From positions 1 to 37,754 of the forward strand of contig JABHGV010000010.1 of the NCBI GenBank assembly GCA_018671895.1: a stretch of 37,754 nt of DNA, given 5' to 3'. The stretch comes from Rhodospirillaceae bacterium (GTDB lineage Bacteria > Pseudomonadota > Alphaproteobacteria > Rhodospirillales > JABHCV01). The number at the start of each line of letters is the position of its first letter. Position 1 is the stretch's first letter. Under the pieces are notes generated by a model. The model ran no database searches and was not told where the DNA came from. It saw only the letters and a program-made list of their open reading frames with translations. Below are positions 8,928 to 16,850 of the stretch, piece by piece. The position numbers and the translations under genes are program-made.

Positions 8928-10520
8928 ATGAAACGGCTGTTTGCATCGTTGGCGCTGTTCGCCGTGGTTTCCGTGTCCGCCACGGCAGCCCCGATGCCCA
9001 ACTTCGTGGCTGCGACCGGCAGCGGAGTCAACCACGGCTACAACGGTGACAACTTGTTCATGACTGGCGGAGGTGTCGCCGCCTTTGATTGTTCCGGCGA
9101 TGGTCAACCCGACATGTATTTAGCAGGCGGCGCGTCGCCTTCATCGCTTTTCATCAATCGCAGCAAGACCGGTGGGGAATTAAAATTCTCCCCCGTCGAT
9201 GACAGCCCAATGACTCTCGACAACGTCACCGGGGCTTATCCACTGGATATCGATGGCGATGGCATTACCGACCTGGCGGTATTGCGCATTGGCGAGAACG
9301 TCTTGTTCCGGGGCCTGGGCGATTGCAAATTCGAGCGCGCCAACGAAGCCTGGAAATTCGATGGCGGCGACGGCTGGACGGTCGCGTTTTCCGCAACCTG
9401 GGAACAGGGCCGTGATTGGCCGACGCTGGCCATTGGCAATTTCATGGACCGTGAAACCATCATTATGGATTATGGCGATTGCGATGCCAGCTGGTTGTTC
9501 CGGCACAATCCCGGTACGGGATATCAAAACCCGATGGCATTGCAGCCGGGCCATTGCACCAATTCGATGCTGTTTTCCGATTGGAACCGCGACGGCTTCG
9601 CCGACCTGCGGGTCTCGAACGATCAGGAATTTTACCGCCGGGGTTCCGAACAGTTGTTCAGTCTTGGTCCCCGCGGGGCCGTGCCGATGCAGGCCGAAGA
9701 TGGCTGGCGCACGGTCAATATCTGGGGCATGGGCATCGCGTCCAACGACATCACCGGCGATGGATACCCGGACTATTATCTGACCAATATGGCCGCCAAT
9801 CGTTTCGAGGTTCTGGCCGAAGGAGCCACCGGGCCGTCTTACGAAGACCGGGCAGGGGATTTCAACATTGCCGTGGCCAAGCCCTTTACCGGCGGCGACA
9901 TCGACCCGTCGACGGCATGGCATACGGAATTCGCCGACGTCAATAATGATGGCCTTTCCGACCTGCTGGTGGTTAAGGGAAATGTCGTCACAACCAGTGC
10001 CAATGCCAAGGCCGATCCTAACAACCTGTTGATTCAAACAGCAGATGGCGGCTTCGTCGAGGCGGCAAAGGTGGCGGGTGTGCTCAGTTTCCGGGTCGGG
10101 CGCGGCGGCGCGCTGGTCGACCTGAACGCCGACGGGGCGCTCGATCTGGTTGTCAGCAATCGCAACGATTCGTCGGAAATCTGGCGCAACACTGCGGCCA
10201 ACACCGGCAACTGGCTAAAACTGCAACTCAAACAGCCGGGCGGCAATACCCGCGCCGTCGGCGCCTGGGTCGAGGTTCGTACAGGCAATCACACCCAGCG
10301 CCGCGAAGTCACCGTCGGCGGCGGTCATGCTGGTGGGCAATGGGGCGCACTGCATTTCGGCCTTGGTGATGCCAAGCAAGCCCGCATCCGGGTTCAGTGG
10401 CCGTTTGGCGGCTGGAGCGACTGGCATGACGTCACGGCCAATACCATCACATCCATCACACGCAAGAATCCCAAAACGATGGCCTCGCGATCGCGCGGCG
10501 CTAAAGGAGAGAGACCATGA
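8928..10520 (+). CDS. CRTAC1-family FG-GAP/VCBS protein with ASPIC/UnbV C-terminus
   Basis: A 530-residue secreted protein with a signal peptide at residues 1-21 (cleavage near ATAA). The body holds several FG-GAP/VCBS-type calcium-binding loops of the DxxGDGxxD kind (DCSGDGQPD, DIDGDGITD, DWNRDGFAD, DITGDGYPD, DVNNDGLSD, DLNADGALD), which implies a seven-bladed beta-propeller. Residues about 420-505 match the ASPIC/UnbV domain (NWLKLQL, GAWVEVRTG, HFGLGDAKQARIRVQWPFG). This domain pair is the CRTAC1 family, often found beside DUF1111 or other c-type cytochrome genes; no enzymatic role is established. The ATG follows the upstream TAG with no gap, and its own TGA overlaps the next ATG, so it is translationally coupled on both sides. 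I infer a periplasmic or exported partner of the cytochrome. Confidence 0.85.
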   Translation: MKRLFASLALFAVVSVSATAAPMPNFVAATGSGVNHGYNGDNLFMTGGGVAAFDCSGDGQPDMYLAGGASPSSLFINRSKTGGELKFSPVDDSPMTLDNVTGAYPLDIDGDGITDLAVLRIGENVLFRGLGDCKFERANEAWKFDGGDGWTVAFSATWEQGRDWPTLAIGNFMDRETIIMDYGDCDASWLFRHNPGTGYQNPMALQPGHCTNSMLFSDWNRDGFADLRVSNDQEFYRRGSEQLFSLGPRGAVPMQAEDGWRTVNIWGMGIASNDITGDGYPDYYLTNMAANRFEVLAEGATGPSYEDRAGDFNIAVAKPFTGGDIDPSTAWHTEFADVNNDGLSDLLVVKGNVVTTSANAKADPNNLLIQTADGGFVEAAKVAGVLSFRVGRGGALVDLNADGALDLVVSNRNDSSEIWRNTAANTGNWLKLQLKQPGGNTRAVGAWVEVRTGNHTQRREVTVGGGHAGGQWGALHFGLGDAKQARIRVQWPFGGWSDWHDVTANTITSITRKNPKTMASRSRGAKGERP

Positions 10521-12409
10521 AGAAACCTGTTCCAGGTATGTTATTATCCAAACTAACGAGTCGATTAAAGGGGGGGCATCAGATGCTCAAAGCTAGAAAT
10601 TTCCTGTTCGTGTTGATCAGCGCCGGGTTGCTGGTTGGCTGTCAAACGACACCGGACACTCTGTCCAGTAAGTACAAGGCCGACGACGTCGATTTCATGA
10701 CATTGGTCAAGAATGTTAAATCGGATCGTCTGGGTGATGATTACATCCGCGCGGGTCTGGAACTTCTCGACAAGCAGGATTACATCCACGCGACCAAGGC
10801 CTTTAACAAGGCGCTTAAGTTTGACCCGACCGATGCCAATCTGCATTTCCTCAACGCGTTGACCTATCATCTGCGTGCCATGGCGGGCGACTCCAGCCAG
10901 CTCGACATGGCCAAGGTCGGCTATGGCCTGGCCCTGCAATATGACGCCAGCAATTACTGGGCGGCCTATCAACTGGGGCAGATCAGTTATGACGAACAGC
11001 GGTATCGTGACGCCCAGGATGCCTTTGCCTATTCCTTGCTGTATGCACCGGAAAACCCGGACCTGCTGCGCGCCCTGGCGACGGCATCTTATAATGCTCA
11101 GGATCTGGAAACGGCCCTGTCGGCTATCTACAAGGCATCTGAACTGCGCCCCGACGATGAAGGCATCATCTATGACAGCGCGCTGATCAATGCGGCCGCC
11201 GGGCGCATGCCCATGGCCGAGGCCGATCTGGTTTCCTATACGCAGACCGCAGGCGCGGCCAATCCGTTCCGCGAGAAGCTGTTGACCAACCGCCTTGGAG
11301 ACTGGCGCAGGTTCCACAAGGAAAACAAGTTCTTGAAAAAGGTCCAGTCGACGTCCGATATCTTCGGTTCTAAAGCGACGTCGGAAGGCCTGAAACCCAG
11401 TGCAAGTTCCTCGTCGTCTTCGAAAAAGGGCAAGGATCGTTCGACCCGCATGGCGCTGGTCGATGTGGTTATCATCCGTTCAGAAGAACGCCTGACCACC
11501 AACAAGGGTGTCAACCTGCTCAGTGGCCTGTCGGCGACACTCGGAGGCACGTTGACCTTTAACAAGGTTGATGCCCACCATGGCGATGTCGTCTCCAGCG
11601 TCACCAACAACCTGACCTGGGCACCGACGTTGACCTTCGCCTCGTCGGCCTATTCGTTGAACATCTTCAACGATAATAACGACCGCAACGAAGTGCTTGC
11701 GCGTCCGACTCTGGTCGCGCTGGATGGTAAAAAGTCCGAATTCTTCTCGGGCGCCGTCTGGCATGTTGAATTGACCGGATCGGCCGGCAGTGAAGGCGCG
11801 GTGCAGGATATCCCGGTCGGCATCAAGCTAGATGTAACGCCGGTTTTCCTGAGCGATGACAAGGTTGAGCTGAATGTCACGGCGGCCCGTGCCTTCGTTG
11901 AAAATCGGTCCTCGACGGCCAACTTCAACAACTTCGCACAGACCACCAAGACCTTGCTAACCGCTAACGTCGCCATGAAATTTGGTGAAACGTTGATCCT
12001 GTCGGGGCTTAGCGAAAAGGAAAGCGAAACGGTTCGTGACGGCGTGCCGTTGCTGCAGGATGTTCCTGTCGTACAGTACCTGTTTTCCAATGAAACGACG
12101 CTGGACTTCACCAAGTCGGTGCTGATCCTGTTGACCCCGCGTCAGCCGCGTTTCAGCCATGAAGACGGCACTGTCAAGGTCGACCCGGCAAATCCGCCGG
12201 ACGCCATGGCCAATCAGGAAAACCTGAAGGAACTGAAGAAAATGTCAGGGTTCCGTCCGGCCTCGACGGTCGACTCGGTGCTTTGGCACTTGCGTAACGG
12301 CAAGTACTTCAAGGAATTCCGTTCCGGCGATGTGCGTATGGAAAAATGGGATTATCCGAGCCGCCTCAATCGGATGATCGTTCGTACCATCGAGTTCCTC
12401 TACTACTAG
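10517..12409 (+). CDS. TPR-secretin outer-membrane lipoprotein (type II/III secretin family)
   Basis: Up to 630 residues. TPR-like helices cover residues about 75-260 and a Ser/Lys-rich linker lies near 290-310. From about 312 the protein matches the secretin C-domain: the VDVVIIRSEE start, ARPTLVALDGKKSEF, IPVGIKLDVTPVF, then KFGETLILSGL and LFSNETTLDFTKSVLILLTPR. Secretins form multimeric outer-membrane gates. A lipobox (LVGC) supports lipidation. Two starts compete: ATG 10517, with a strong AAGGAG and a four-base overlap with the upstream stop, or ATG 10583, which gives a standard 19-residue lipoprotein signal behind a G-rich ribosome site. I list the longer form. No gspE, gspC or pilus genes are near, so it is an orphan secretin that may export the proteins encoded upstream. 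Confidence 0.85.
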   Translation: MKKPVPGMLLSKLTSRLKGGHQMLKARNFLFVLISAGLLVGCQTTPDTLSSKYKADDVDFMTLVKNVKSDRLGDDYIRAGLELLDKQDYIHATKAFNKALKFDPTDANLHFLNALTYHLRAMAGDSSQLDMAKVGYGLALQYDASNYWAAYQLGQISYDEQRYRDAQDAFAYSLLYAPENPDLLRALATASYNAQDLETALSAIYKASELRPDDEGIIYDSALINAAAGRMPMAEADLVSYTQTAGAANPFREKLLTNRLGDWRRFHKENKFLKKVQSTSDIFGSKATSEGLKPSASSSSSSKKGKDRSTRMALVDVVIIRSEERLTTNKGVNLLSGLSATLGGTLTFNKVDAHHGDVVSSVTNNLTWAPTLTFASSAYSLNIFNDNNDRNEVLARPTLVALDGKKSEFFSGAVWHVELTGSAGSEGAVQDIPVGIKLDVTPVFLSDDKVELNVTAARAFVENRSSTANFNNFAQTTKTLLTANVAMKFGETLILSGLSEKESETVRDGVPLLQDVPVVQYLFSNETTLDFTKSVLILLTPRQPRFSHEDGTVKVDPANPPDAMANQENLKELKKMSGFRPASTVDSVLWHLRNGKYFKEFRSGDVRMEKWDYPSRLNRMIVRTIEFLYY

Positions 12410-12428
12410 ACAGAGAGAGGAATTTACC

Positions 12429-12932
12429 ATGAAAGCGATGGTCCATATCGGCCTCACCACGACCCTGCTTGTCGCCATGGCGACAGGCGGGGCGGTGGCG
12501 GCGGATTCCGATTATGTGTTCAAGGTCAAATCGACCATGCTGGGCGAGGTCAGCGAGTTCCGCAATGGTGGTAAGGAACTGGAAGAGTTGCGCACCTACA
12601 ATGTTGCCAACAATCCCATCTATATGACCAACGTCGAACAGCAGGCGTTGATGCCGCTGTATGATTTCCTGTCATGTGCCAAGTTGACCAACCCGACATC
12701 CGATCTGGAAATCAGTTCCGGTGGCGGCTTCGATATCACCATGACCAATATCAAATTTGCCCATGGCATGTGGCCGGTTGATATCAGGATAACTCAGATC
12801 GACCAGATTCATCTGCTAGAAAAAAACTCTGTCTACATTCTTCAAAGCTTTACCATCGGTGATACGGGCTTGTATGACCCGGACAAGCAGAAAGCGGCGA
12901 TGAAGATAATGTTGGGGAAGTGTCTGGATTAA
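12429..12932 (+). CDS. Small exported protein of unknown function
   Basis: A 167-residue protein with a clear Sec signal (residues 1-25, ending AVAA). The ATG is preceded by GAGAGAGGAA at 7 bp and lies 19 bp after the secretin stop, so it is the last gene of the operon. The mature part has two cysteines, one in the FLSCAKL segment and one at the C-terminal KCLD, that could form a disulfide. I see no family I can name. Its position after the secretin suggests a periplasmic accessory role such as a pilot or substrate, but nothing in the sequence proves this. A strong terminator begins 45 bp after the stop. Confidence 0.75.
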   Translation: MKAMVHIGLTTTLLVAMATGGAVAADSDYVFKVKSTMLGEVSEFRNGGKELEELRTYNVANNPIYMTNVEQQALMPLYDFLSCAKLTNPTSDLEISSGGGFDITMTNIKFAHGMWPVDIRITQIDQIHLLEKNSVYILQSFTIGDTGLYDPDKQKAAMKIMLGKCLD

Positions 12933-12976
12933 TGATGCGGCGGTCCGTCGCGTCGAATTATTCACATCCGACCAAT

Positions 12977-13020
12977 AACAAAACCCCGTCCAGGCCAGTG
13001 GCTCAGGCGGGGTTTTTGTT
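12977..13020. terminator. Bidirectional rho-independent terminator
   Basis: AACAAAACCCCG (12977-12988) pairs with CGGGGTTTTTGTT (13008-13020) around a 19-base loop. T-runs follow the stem on both strands, so it can end the five-gene operon on the + strand and a gene arriving on the - strand. Confidence 0.8.
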
Positions 13021-13039
13021 GTCCACGTCGGGGAGTGAG

Positions 13040-13207
13040 CTAGTGGACGGTCTTTTCCTGGTTGCCACAGTTGTCGGGGGGCAGGCGCGTATTCATGTGT
13101 GAAAAATGGCATGCCTCGGTGGATGTTGCCTGACGGGTAAATCCGTCATCGTACCTGAGATACAATGTACCGGAATTGGATATAAAATATGTGACTTCGC
13201 TTTCCAT
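13040..13207 (-). CDS. Possible 55-residue small protein
   Basis: An open frame on the - strand, ATG at 13207 and TAG at 13042-13040. The product starts MESEVTYFISNSGTLYLRYD, has two cysteines and no membrane segment. A GAGG element lies about 9 bp before the ATG. It is followed, 20 bp past the stop, by the bidirectional terminator, which only makes sense on this strand if a - strand transcript ends there; that transcript could equally be the LysR message. No family is recognised. It could be chance, being short, and its conservation has not been tested. Confidence 0.4.
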   Translation of the reverse strand: MESEVTYFISNSGTLYLRYDDGFTRQATSTEACHFSHMNTRLPPDNCGNQEKTVH

Positions 13208-13302
13208 GACGGGGTCCTCGCATCTGTTTTGATGCCACCATCATATGAAAACGATGTTGCCCGGGTTTATCCGCGATGTGACTGAAATGTTGCCGGGTCG
13301 GC

Positions 13303-14211
13303 CTAGTCGATCTGGTTGTCTTTGCGCATGATGTCGATAAAGGCATCTGCGACCGGGTGGGCGATGTTGTCGCGGTGGCGCGCAATCCATAGCGTCCGCA
13401 TGATGCGAAATGCATCGACCTTGATGTGATGCAGGCGGTCGCGCTTGATGTCGTCGATCACCGCGAACCGCGGCAGGAAGCTGACGTGGGAGCCGGGCAT
13501 CAGGACTTCGATGATGGTGTCGGTCGAGCCAACCTCCAGCGCCACGTCCAGTTCGCTCAAGCCAATTCGGGTCAGTGCCTCGTCAAGATCGACCCGGGGC
13601 GATGATCCCCGTTCGCGGAGAACGTAACTGAGGTCGGGCAGCATCGCGATCGGGATCATGTCTTCATTGGCCAGCGGATGGCGGGGGCCACAGACCAGCA
13701 ACAGCTCGTCGTCCATCCATTTTTGCACCATCAGGTCGGGGTGGTCGGGTGGCCGCTCCATCAACGCCAGATCGGCCAGCCCGGATGCCAGATCGTTCTG
13801 AATCTGGCGGCCATAGACCAGACGGCTGTCAATTCGGAAATCAGGGTGGGATTCGGAAAAGCTGAGAAGCAGGTGCGGCAGCAGGTGTTCGCCGATGGCA
13901 ATGGTCACATCCAGATGCAATGTGGTGCGTCCCTTGGCCAGATCGAGAAGCTCGCGGCGCAGGGCGAGTTGCTTGTCCAGCGTTTGTACGGCCAGCAAAT
14001 AGACCTTCTCGCCGGCTTTCGTCAGCTGCATACGACCGCCGACACGCTCGGTCAGAGACTCGCCATAGCTCTCTTCAAGGGCGCGCAAACGCTTGGTTAC
14101 CGCCGGTTGCCCGATGTTCAGCACGTGCGCCGCATCAGACACAGAACCGCGTTCGATGACGGCCCGCAAGGCCGCCCATCCACGGATATCGGGGAGGTTT
14201 TTATATTCCAT
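13303..14211 (-). CDS. LysR-family transcriptional regulator
   Basis: A 302-residue protein of normal LysR length. Residues about 8-67 form the winged helix-turn-helix (RGSVSDAAHVLNIGQPAVTKRLRALEE is the recognition region) and about 90-295 the effector-binding domain. The nearest divergent genes are a small membrane protein, a universal stress protein and a TauE/SafE permease; LysR genes commonly control a divergent neighbour, so these are the likely targets. The ligand cannot be read from the sequence; sulfur oxyanions are a guess from TauE/SafE. A palindrome with a T-N11-A core straddles the start codon, consistent with autorepression. The ATG has a weak ribosome site (GGGGAGG is internal, not upstream). 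Confidence 0.9.
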   Translation of the reverse strand: MEYKNLPDIRGWAALRAVIERGSVSDAAHVLNIGQPAVTKRLRALEESYGESLTERVGGRMQLTKAGEKVYLLAVQTLDKQLALRRELLDLAKGRTTLHLDVTIAIGEHLLPHLLLSFSESHPDFRIDSRLVYGRQIQNDLASGLADLALMERPPDHPDLMVQKWMDDELLLVCGPRHPLANEDMIPIAMLPDLSYVLRERGSSPRVDLDEALTRIGLSELDVALEVGSTDTIIEVLMPGSHVSFLPRFAVIDDIKRDRLHHIKVDAFRIMRTLWIARHRDNIAHPVADAFIDIMRKDNQID

Positions 14212-14221
14212 TTAGGAATAT
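14203..14221. promoter_or_regulatory. Candidate LysR operator at the lysR start codon
   Basis: Perfect inverted repeat ATATTCC-N5-GGAATAT, containing a T-N11-A LysR-box core. It covers the lysR initiation codon, a position suited to negative autoregulation. Confidence 0.5.
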
Positions 14222-14369
14222 TAGAGAAAAATAATTCATTAGCCAATGGTTTTTAATGTCTCTAAAAACAGCCCCACGTTGAGCAGTCGAAAAGCGTACT
14301 AATTCAAACGATTATTCTTTTCCCTGAATGCCTGCAAGGGCCTCTCACTAAAACGCCTGTTAACAGCTT

Positions 14370-14386
14370 TATTCTACTTAGGAATG
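14370..14386. promoter_or_regulatory. Second copy of the candidate LysR operator
   Basis: TATTCTACTTAGGAATG matches the first palindrome's core at 14 of 17 positions and keeps ATTC-N7-GAAT and T-N11-A. It lies 38 bp before the ATG of the divergent membrane-protein gene. The 213-bp intergenic region otherwise shows AT-rich DNA with no clear -35/-10 pair. Confidence 0.5.
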
Positions 14387-14424
14387 GCTGTTGCAGTGCA
14401 GCATTGACGACCAGGAGAAAAAGG

Positions 14425-14745
14425 ATGACCGAAGCCATGGCTGTAAACGCCGACACATCAGTCGTTTCCCCCGCCCCGACCAAAAAAGCATGGCGGCGAC
14501 TGCGCAACAAACTGATGCTCCGCAAAAAGACCCGGGCCGCGATCATGCTCGGCATCTTCAGCAGTTCCCTGTATTACATTTTTTATCTCTACAGCGGCGA
14601 CATTCGCTCGATCGCCGAAGCCACCAACCGTGGTGATAAATCCCTTTTCCTGTTGCCCATTGGCATCGCCTTCGTGTTTTCCATCGTCCACGGCCTGTTT
14701 ACGGACCGTTTCTGGGAAGCCTTGGGCCTGACGGCGAAGCGGTGA
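14425..14745 (+). CDS. Small two-helix membrane protein
   Basis: 106 residues. The ATG at 14425 is chosen because AGGAG lies 7 bp upstream; an in-frame upstream ATG at 14404 has no ribosome site. A basic N-terminal stretch (KKAWRRLRNKLMLRKKTR) precedes two hydrophobic segments (about residues 40-57 and 75-93), so an inner-membrane hairpin is likely with the basic end in the cytoplasm. I recognise no named family. It is the first gene of an apparent operon with the UspA protein, which starts 4 bp after its stop, and the TauE/SafE permease, so it may be an accessory subunit of that transporter. Confidence 0.7.
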   Translation: MTEAMAVNADTSVVSPAPTKKAWRRLRNKLMLRKKTRAAIMLGIFSSSLYYIFYLYSGDIRSIAEATNRGDKSLFLLPIGIAFVFSIVHGLFTDRFWEALGLTAKR

Positions 14746-14749
14746 TATC

Positions 14750-15637
14750 ATGACCATTACCACTGCACTCACGGAGGATGGTTCCTTGGCTGATTCCCAG
14801 TTGTCGCCAATTGCGCGTTTTGAGAACATCCTGCTGGCCACCGACGGTTCCGAATACAGCGCCGGGGCTGAACGCGTCGCCATTGAATTCTGCAAGGTCC
14901 ATCAGGCACATCTGCACATTCTGTCCGCCACCACGACGCCCGACGATGCCGGCTGGATGGGCGCACAGGCTGACCAGGACGCCGAAAACAGCCTGGATGA
15001 GAACCTGAAGCGCCTGCACAAGGCCGCCGAAGAAGCCGGTGTCGAATGCACGACCCAGGTCCGTTCCGGCAGCGACCCCTATGAAGTGATCGTCGATCTG
15101 GCCAATTCTTTGACTGTCGATATGATCATCATGGGGCGTCGCGGACGTCGCGGTCTGGCCCGTTTGATGATGGGCGATGCGACGGCCAAGGTCATCGGCT
15201 ATGCACCGTGCGCCGTTCTGGTCGTTCCGGAAACGCAGAGCATGTGGTCTTCGATCATGATCGCTACCGACGGTTCGCGTTACAGCGACATGGCGGCGGT
15301 GACGGCAGCGGAATTGGCGAAAAGCGAAAATCTGCTGCTCAACGTATTGTCGGTGAAGGTTCCGTCCCACAGTGATCGCCGCCAGAACGAAGCCCAGCCG
15401 ATCGTTGATCGGGTCCTCGGTTTTCTGGAAGAACAGGGCATTCAGGCCCGCGGCGTCGTCGAAGAAGGCCCGGCCGACGAAATCATCGTCGAAGTCGCAA
15501 AAGAGAAAAATTCAGACCTGATCGTGCTTGGCAACTTTGGCCGCACAGGGATCGGGCGCGTGTTGTTCGGATCGAAGGACGAGCGCGTCATCAACTCAAC
15601 CGATGCTTCGGTTCTGATCGTTCGCGGGGGTGGCTGA
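14750..15637 (+). CDS. Universal stress protein with tandem UspA domains
   Basis: 295 residues forming two UspA domains, about 25-155 and 163-293. Both keep the ATP-binding G-x2-G-x9-G pattern (GRRGRRGLARLMMGD, and GNFGRTGIGRVLFGS), so both halves may bind ATP. UspA proteins are cytoplasmic stress or signalling proteins that often sit next to transporters they modulate. The ATG at 14750 has no good ribosome site; a TTG at 14786 has GGAGG 8 bp upstream and would give MADSQLSP, just before the first domain, and may be the real start. The gene lies between the membrane protein and TauE/SafE genes on the same strand. Confidence 0.9.
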   Translation: MTITTALTEDGSLADSQLSPIARFENILLATDGSEYSAGAERVAIEFCKVHQAHLHILSATTTPDDAGWMGAQADQDAENSLDENLKRLHKAAEEAGVECTTQVRSGSDPYEVIVDLANSLTVDMIIMGRRGRRGLARLMMGDATAKVIGYAPCAVLVVPETQSMWSSIMIATDGSRYSDMAAVTAAELAKSENLLLNVLSVKVPSHSDRRQNEAQPIVDRVLGFLEEQGIQARGVVEEGPADEIIVEVAKEKNSDLIVLGNFGRTGIGRVLFGSKDERVINSTDASVLIVRGGG

Positions 15638-15767
15638 ACAGCCAAATATCAAACGCCTCTCAGTGCTCACCGTTATCTCTCGTAAATGACGAATAAGCCA
15701 TTCCAGCGCCGTCGCGGGCCGCTCGCTCGCCAGTGCCGCTATTGATTGGCCACAAGGACTTAAAGTT

Positions 15768-16850
15768 ATGGATGCTATCAATTTTCTCGATCTGACCCCT
15801 GGCATGGTTGCCGTGCTGTTTCTGGTCGGTTTTGTCGGCGGTATGGTCAGCGGCTTTATCGGCTCTGGCGGTGCTTTTGTTCTGACACCCGCCATGATGA
15901 GCCTGGGCGCACCTGCGATTGTCGCGGTTGCCAGCAACATGGCGCACAAGTTTCCCAAGGCCCTGGTCGGTTCGATTAAGCGCGCCAAGTACGGTCAGGT
16001 CGACGTCAAGCTGGGCCTGATGATGGGCTTGTTTGCCGAAGTAGGCGTCTTCGTCGGCAAGGGGTTCATGACCGACATTCGAGACCAGTTCGGTGACAGC
16101 GGAACGGACCTGTACGTATCGGCGGTGTTTGTCGTGGTGCTGGCCGTCGTAGGCGGCTTCGTCATGCGCGATGCCCTGCGCAGCCGCAAAGAGGAAGTTC
16201 CGGCGGGCGAGCACAAAACCCCGAAACTGGCCCAGTGGGTTCAGTCGATCCATATTCCCGGCACCATGATGCGGTTCAAGTCGATTGGCAACAAACAGGT
16301 TTCTGTCCTGTTCATTGCCCCGTTGGGTTTCGCCACAGGGCTGCTGGCGGCGTCTATCGCCGTCGGTGGTTTCATCGGCGTTCCGGCAATGATTTATGTG
16401 CTTGGTGTTCCCGCCATTATGGCGACGGCGACGGAACTGGTTGTCGCCTTCGTTATGGGTGCCGGCGGCACGATGCTTTTTGCCTGGGACGGCTTCGTTG
16501 ATATTCGTCTGGCGATGATCATTCTGGCGGGTTCCCTGTTCGGCGTTCAGATCGGCGCCATCGGCACCACCTATGTGAAAGACTGGGTGGTCAAGATGAT
16601 CATGGGGATGATCATGCTGATCGTTCTGGCCAGCCGCTTCTTCAAGATACCTGTGTACCTGTCAGACCTGAACCTGATCGCCACGCTGCCAAGCGCGACC
16701 AGCGAACTGCTGTCGACCGTCAGCTTCGCTATTCTGGGGCTGGCGTTGTTGAGCGGCGCACTGGCAATCCTTGCCGCCCTGGTCAAGGGGATGGCCGAAA
16801 ACCGCCGGGAACAGGCGGAAAAACTTGAAGTCAGTGAAAGTGCGGCTTAA
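15768..16850 (+). CDS. TauE/SafE family sulfite/organosulfonate exporter-like permease
   Basis: A 360-residue integral membrane protein with about eight hydrophobic segments in two halves. The GFVGGMVSGFIGSGGAF and GFATGLLAASIAVGGFIGVP segments are the paired glycine-rich motifs of the TauE/SafE family, which moves sulfite, sulfoacetate or related anions. The central cytoplasmic loop (about residues 140-165) is long and charged. AAGGA lies 9 bp before the ATG. 130 bp separate it from the UspA gene with no clear terminator, so co-transcription is likely. It meets the ACR3 gene tail to tail with stop codons overlapping by 3 bp. Substrate is inferred from the family only. Confidence 0.85.
   Translation: MDAINFLDLTPGMVAVLFLVGFVGGMVSGFIGSGGAFVLTPAMMSLGAPAIVAVASNMAHKFPKALVGSIKRAKYGQVDVKLGLMMGLFAEVGVFVGKGFMTDIRDQFGDSGTDLYVSAVFVVVLAVVGGFVMRDALRSRKEEVPAGEHKTPKLAQWVQSIHIPGTMMRFKSIGNKQVSVLFIAPLGFATGLLAASIAVGGFIGVPAMIYVLGVPAIMATATELVVAFVMGAGGTMLFAWDGFVDIRLAMIILAGSLFGVQIGAIGTTYVKDWVVKMIMGMIMLIVLASRFFKIPVYLSDLNLIATLPSATSELLSTVSFAILGLALLSGALAILAALVKGMAENRREQAEKLEVSESAA

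Noticed and set aside
7176-9107. 643-codon open frame on the - strand
   Set aside because: Antisense to the cytochrome and CRTAC1 genes, which have clear family motifs; product has no recognisable domain.
12920-13102. + strand 60-codon frame after the operon
   Set aside because: It runs through the terminator stem, overlaps the previous stop and lacks a ribosome site.
15638-15767. Possible gene or terminator between the UspA and TauE/SafE genes
   Set aside because: No conserved frame and no hairpin with a T-run; nothing could be supported.
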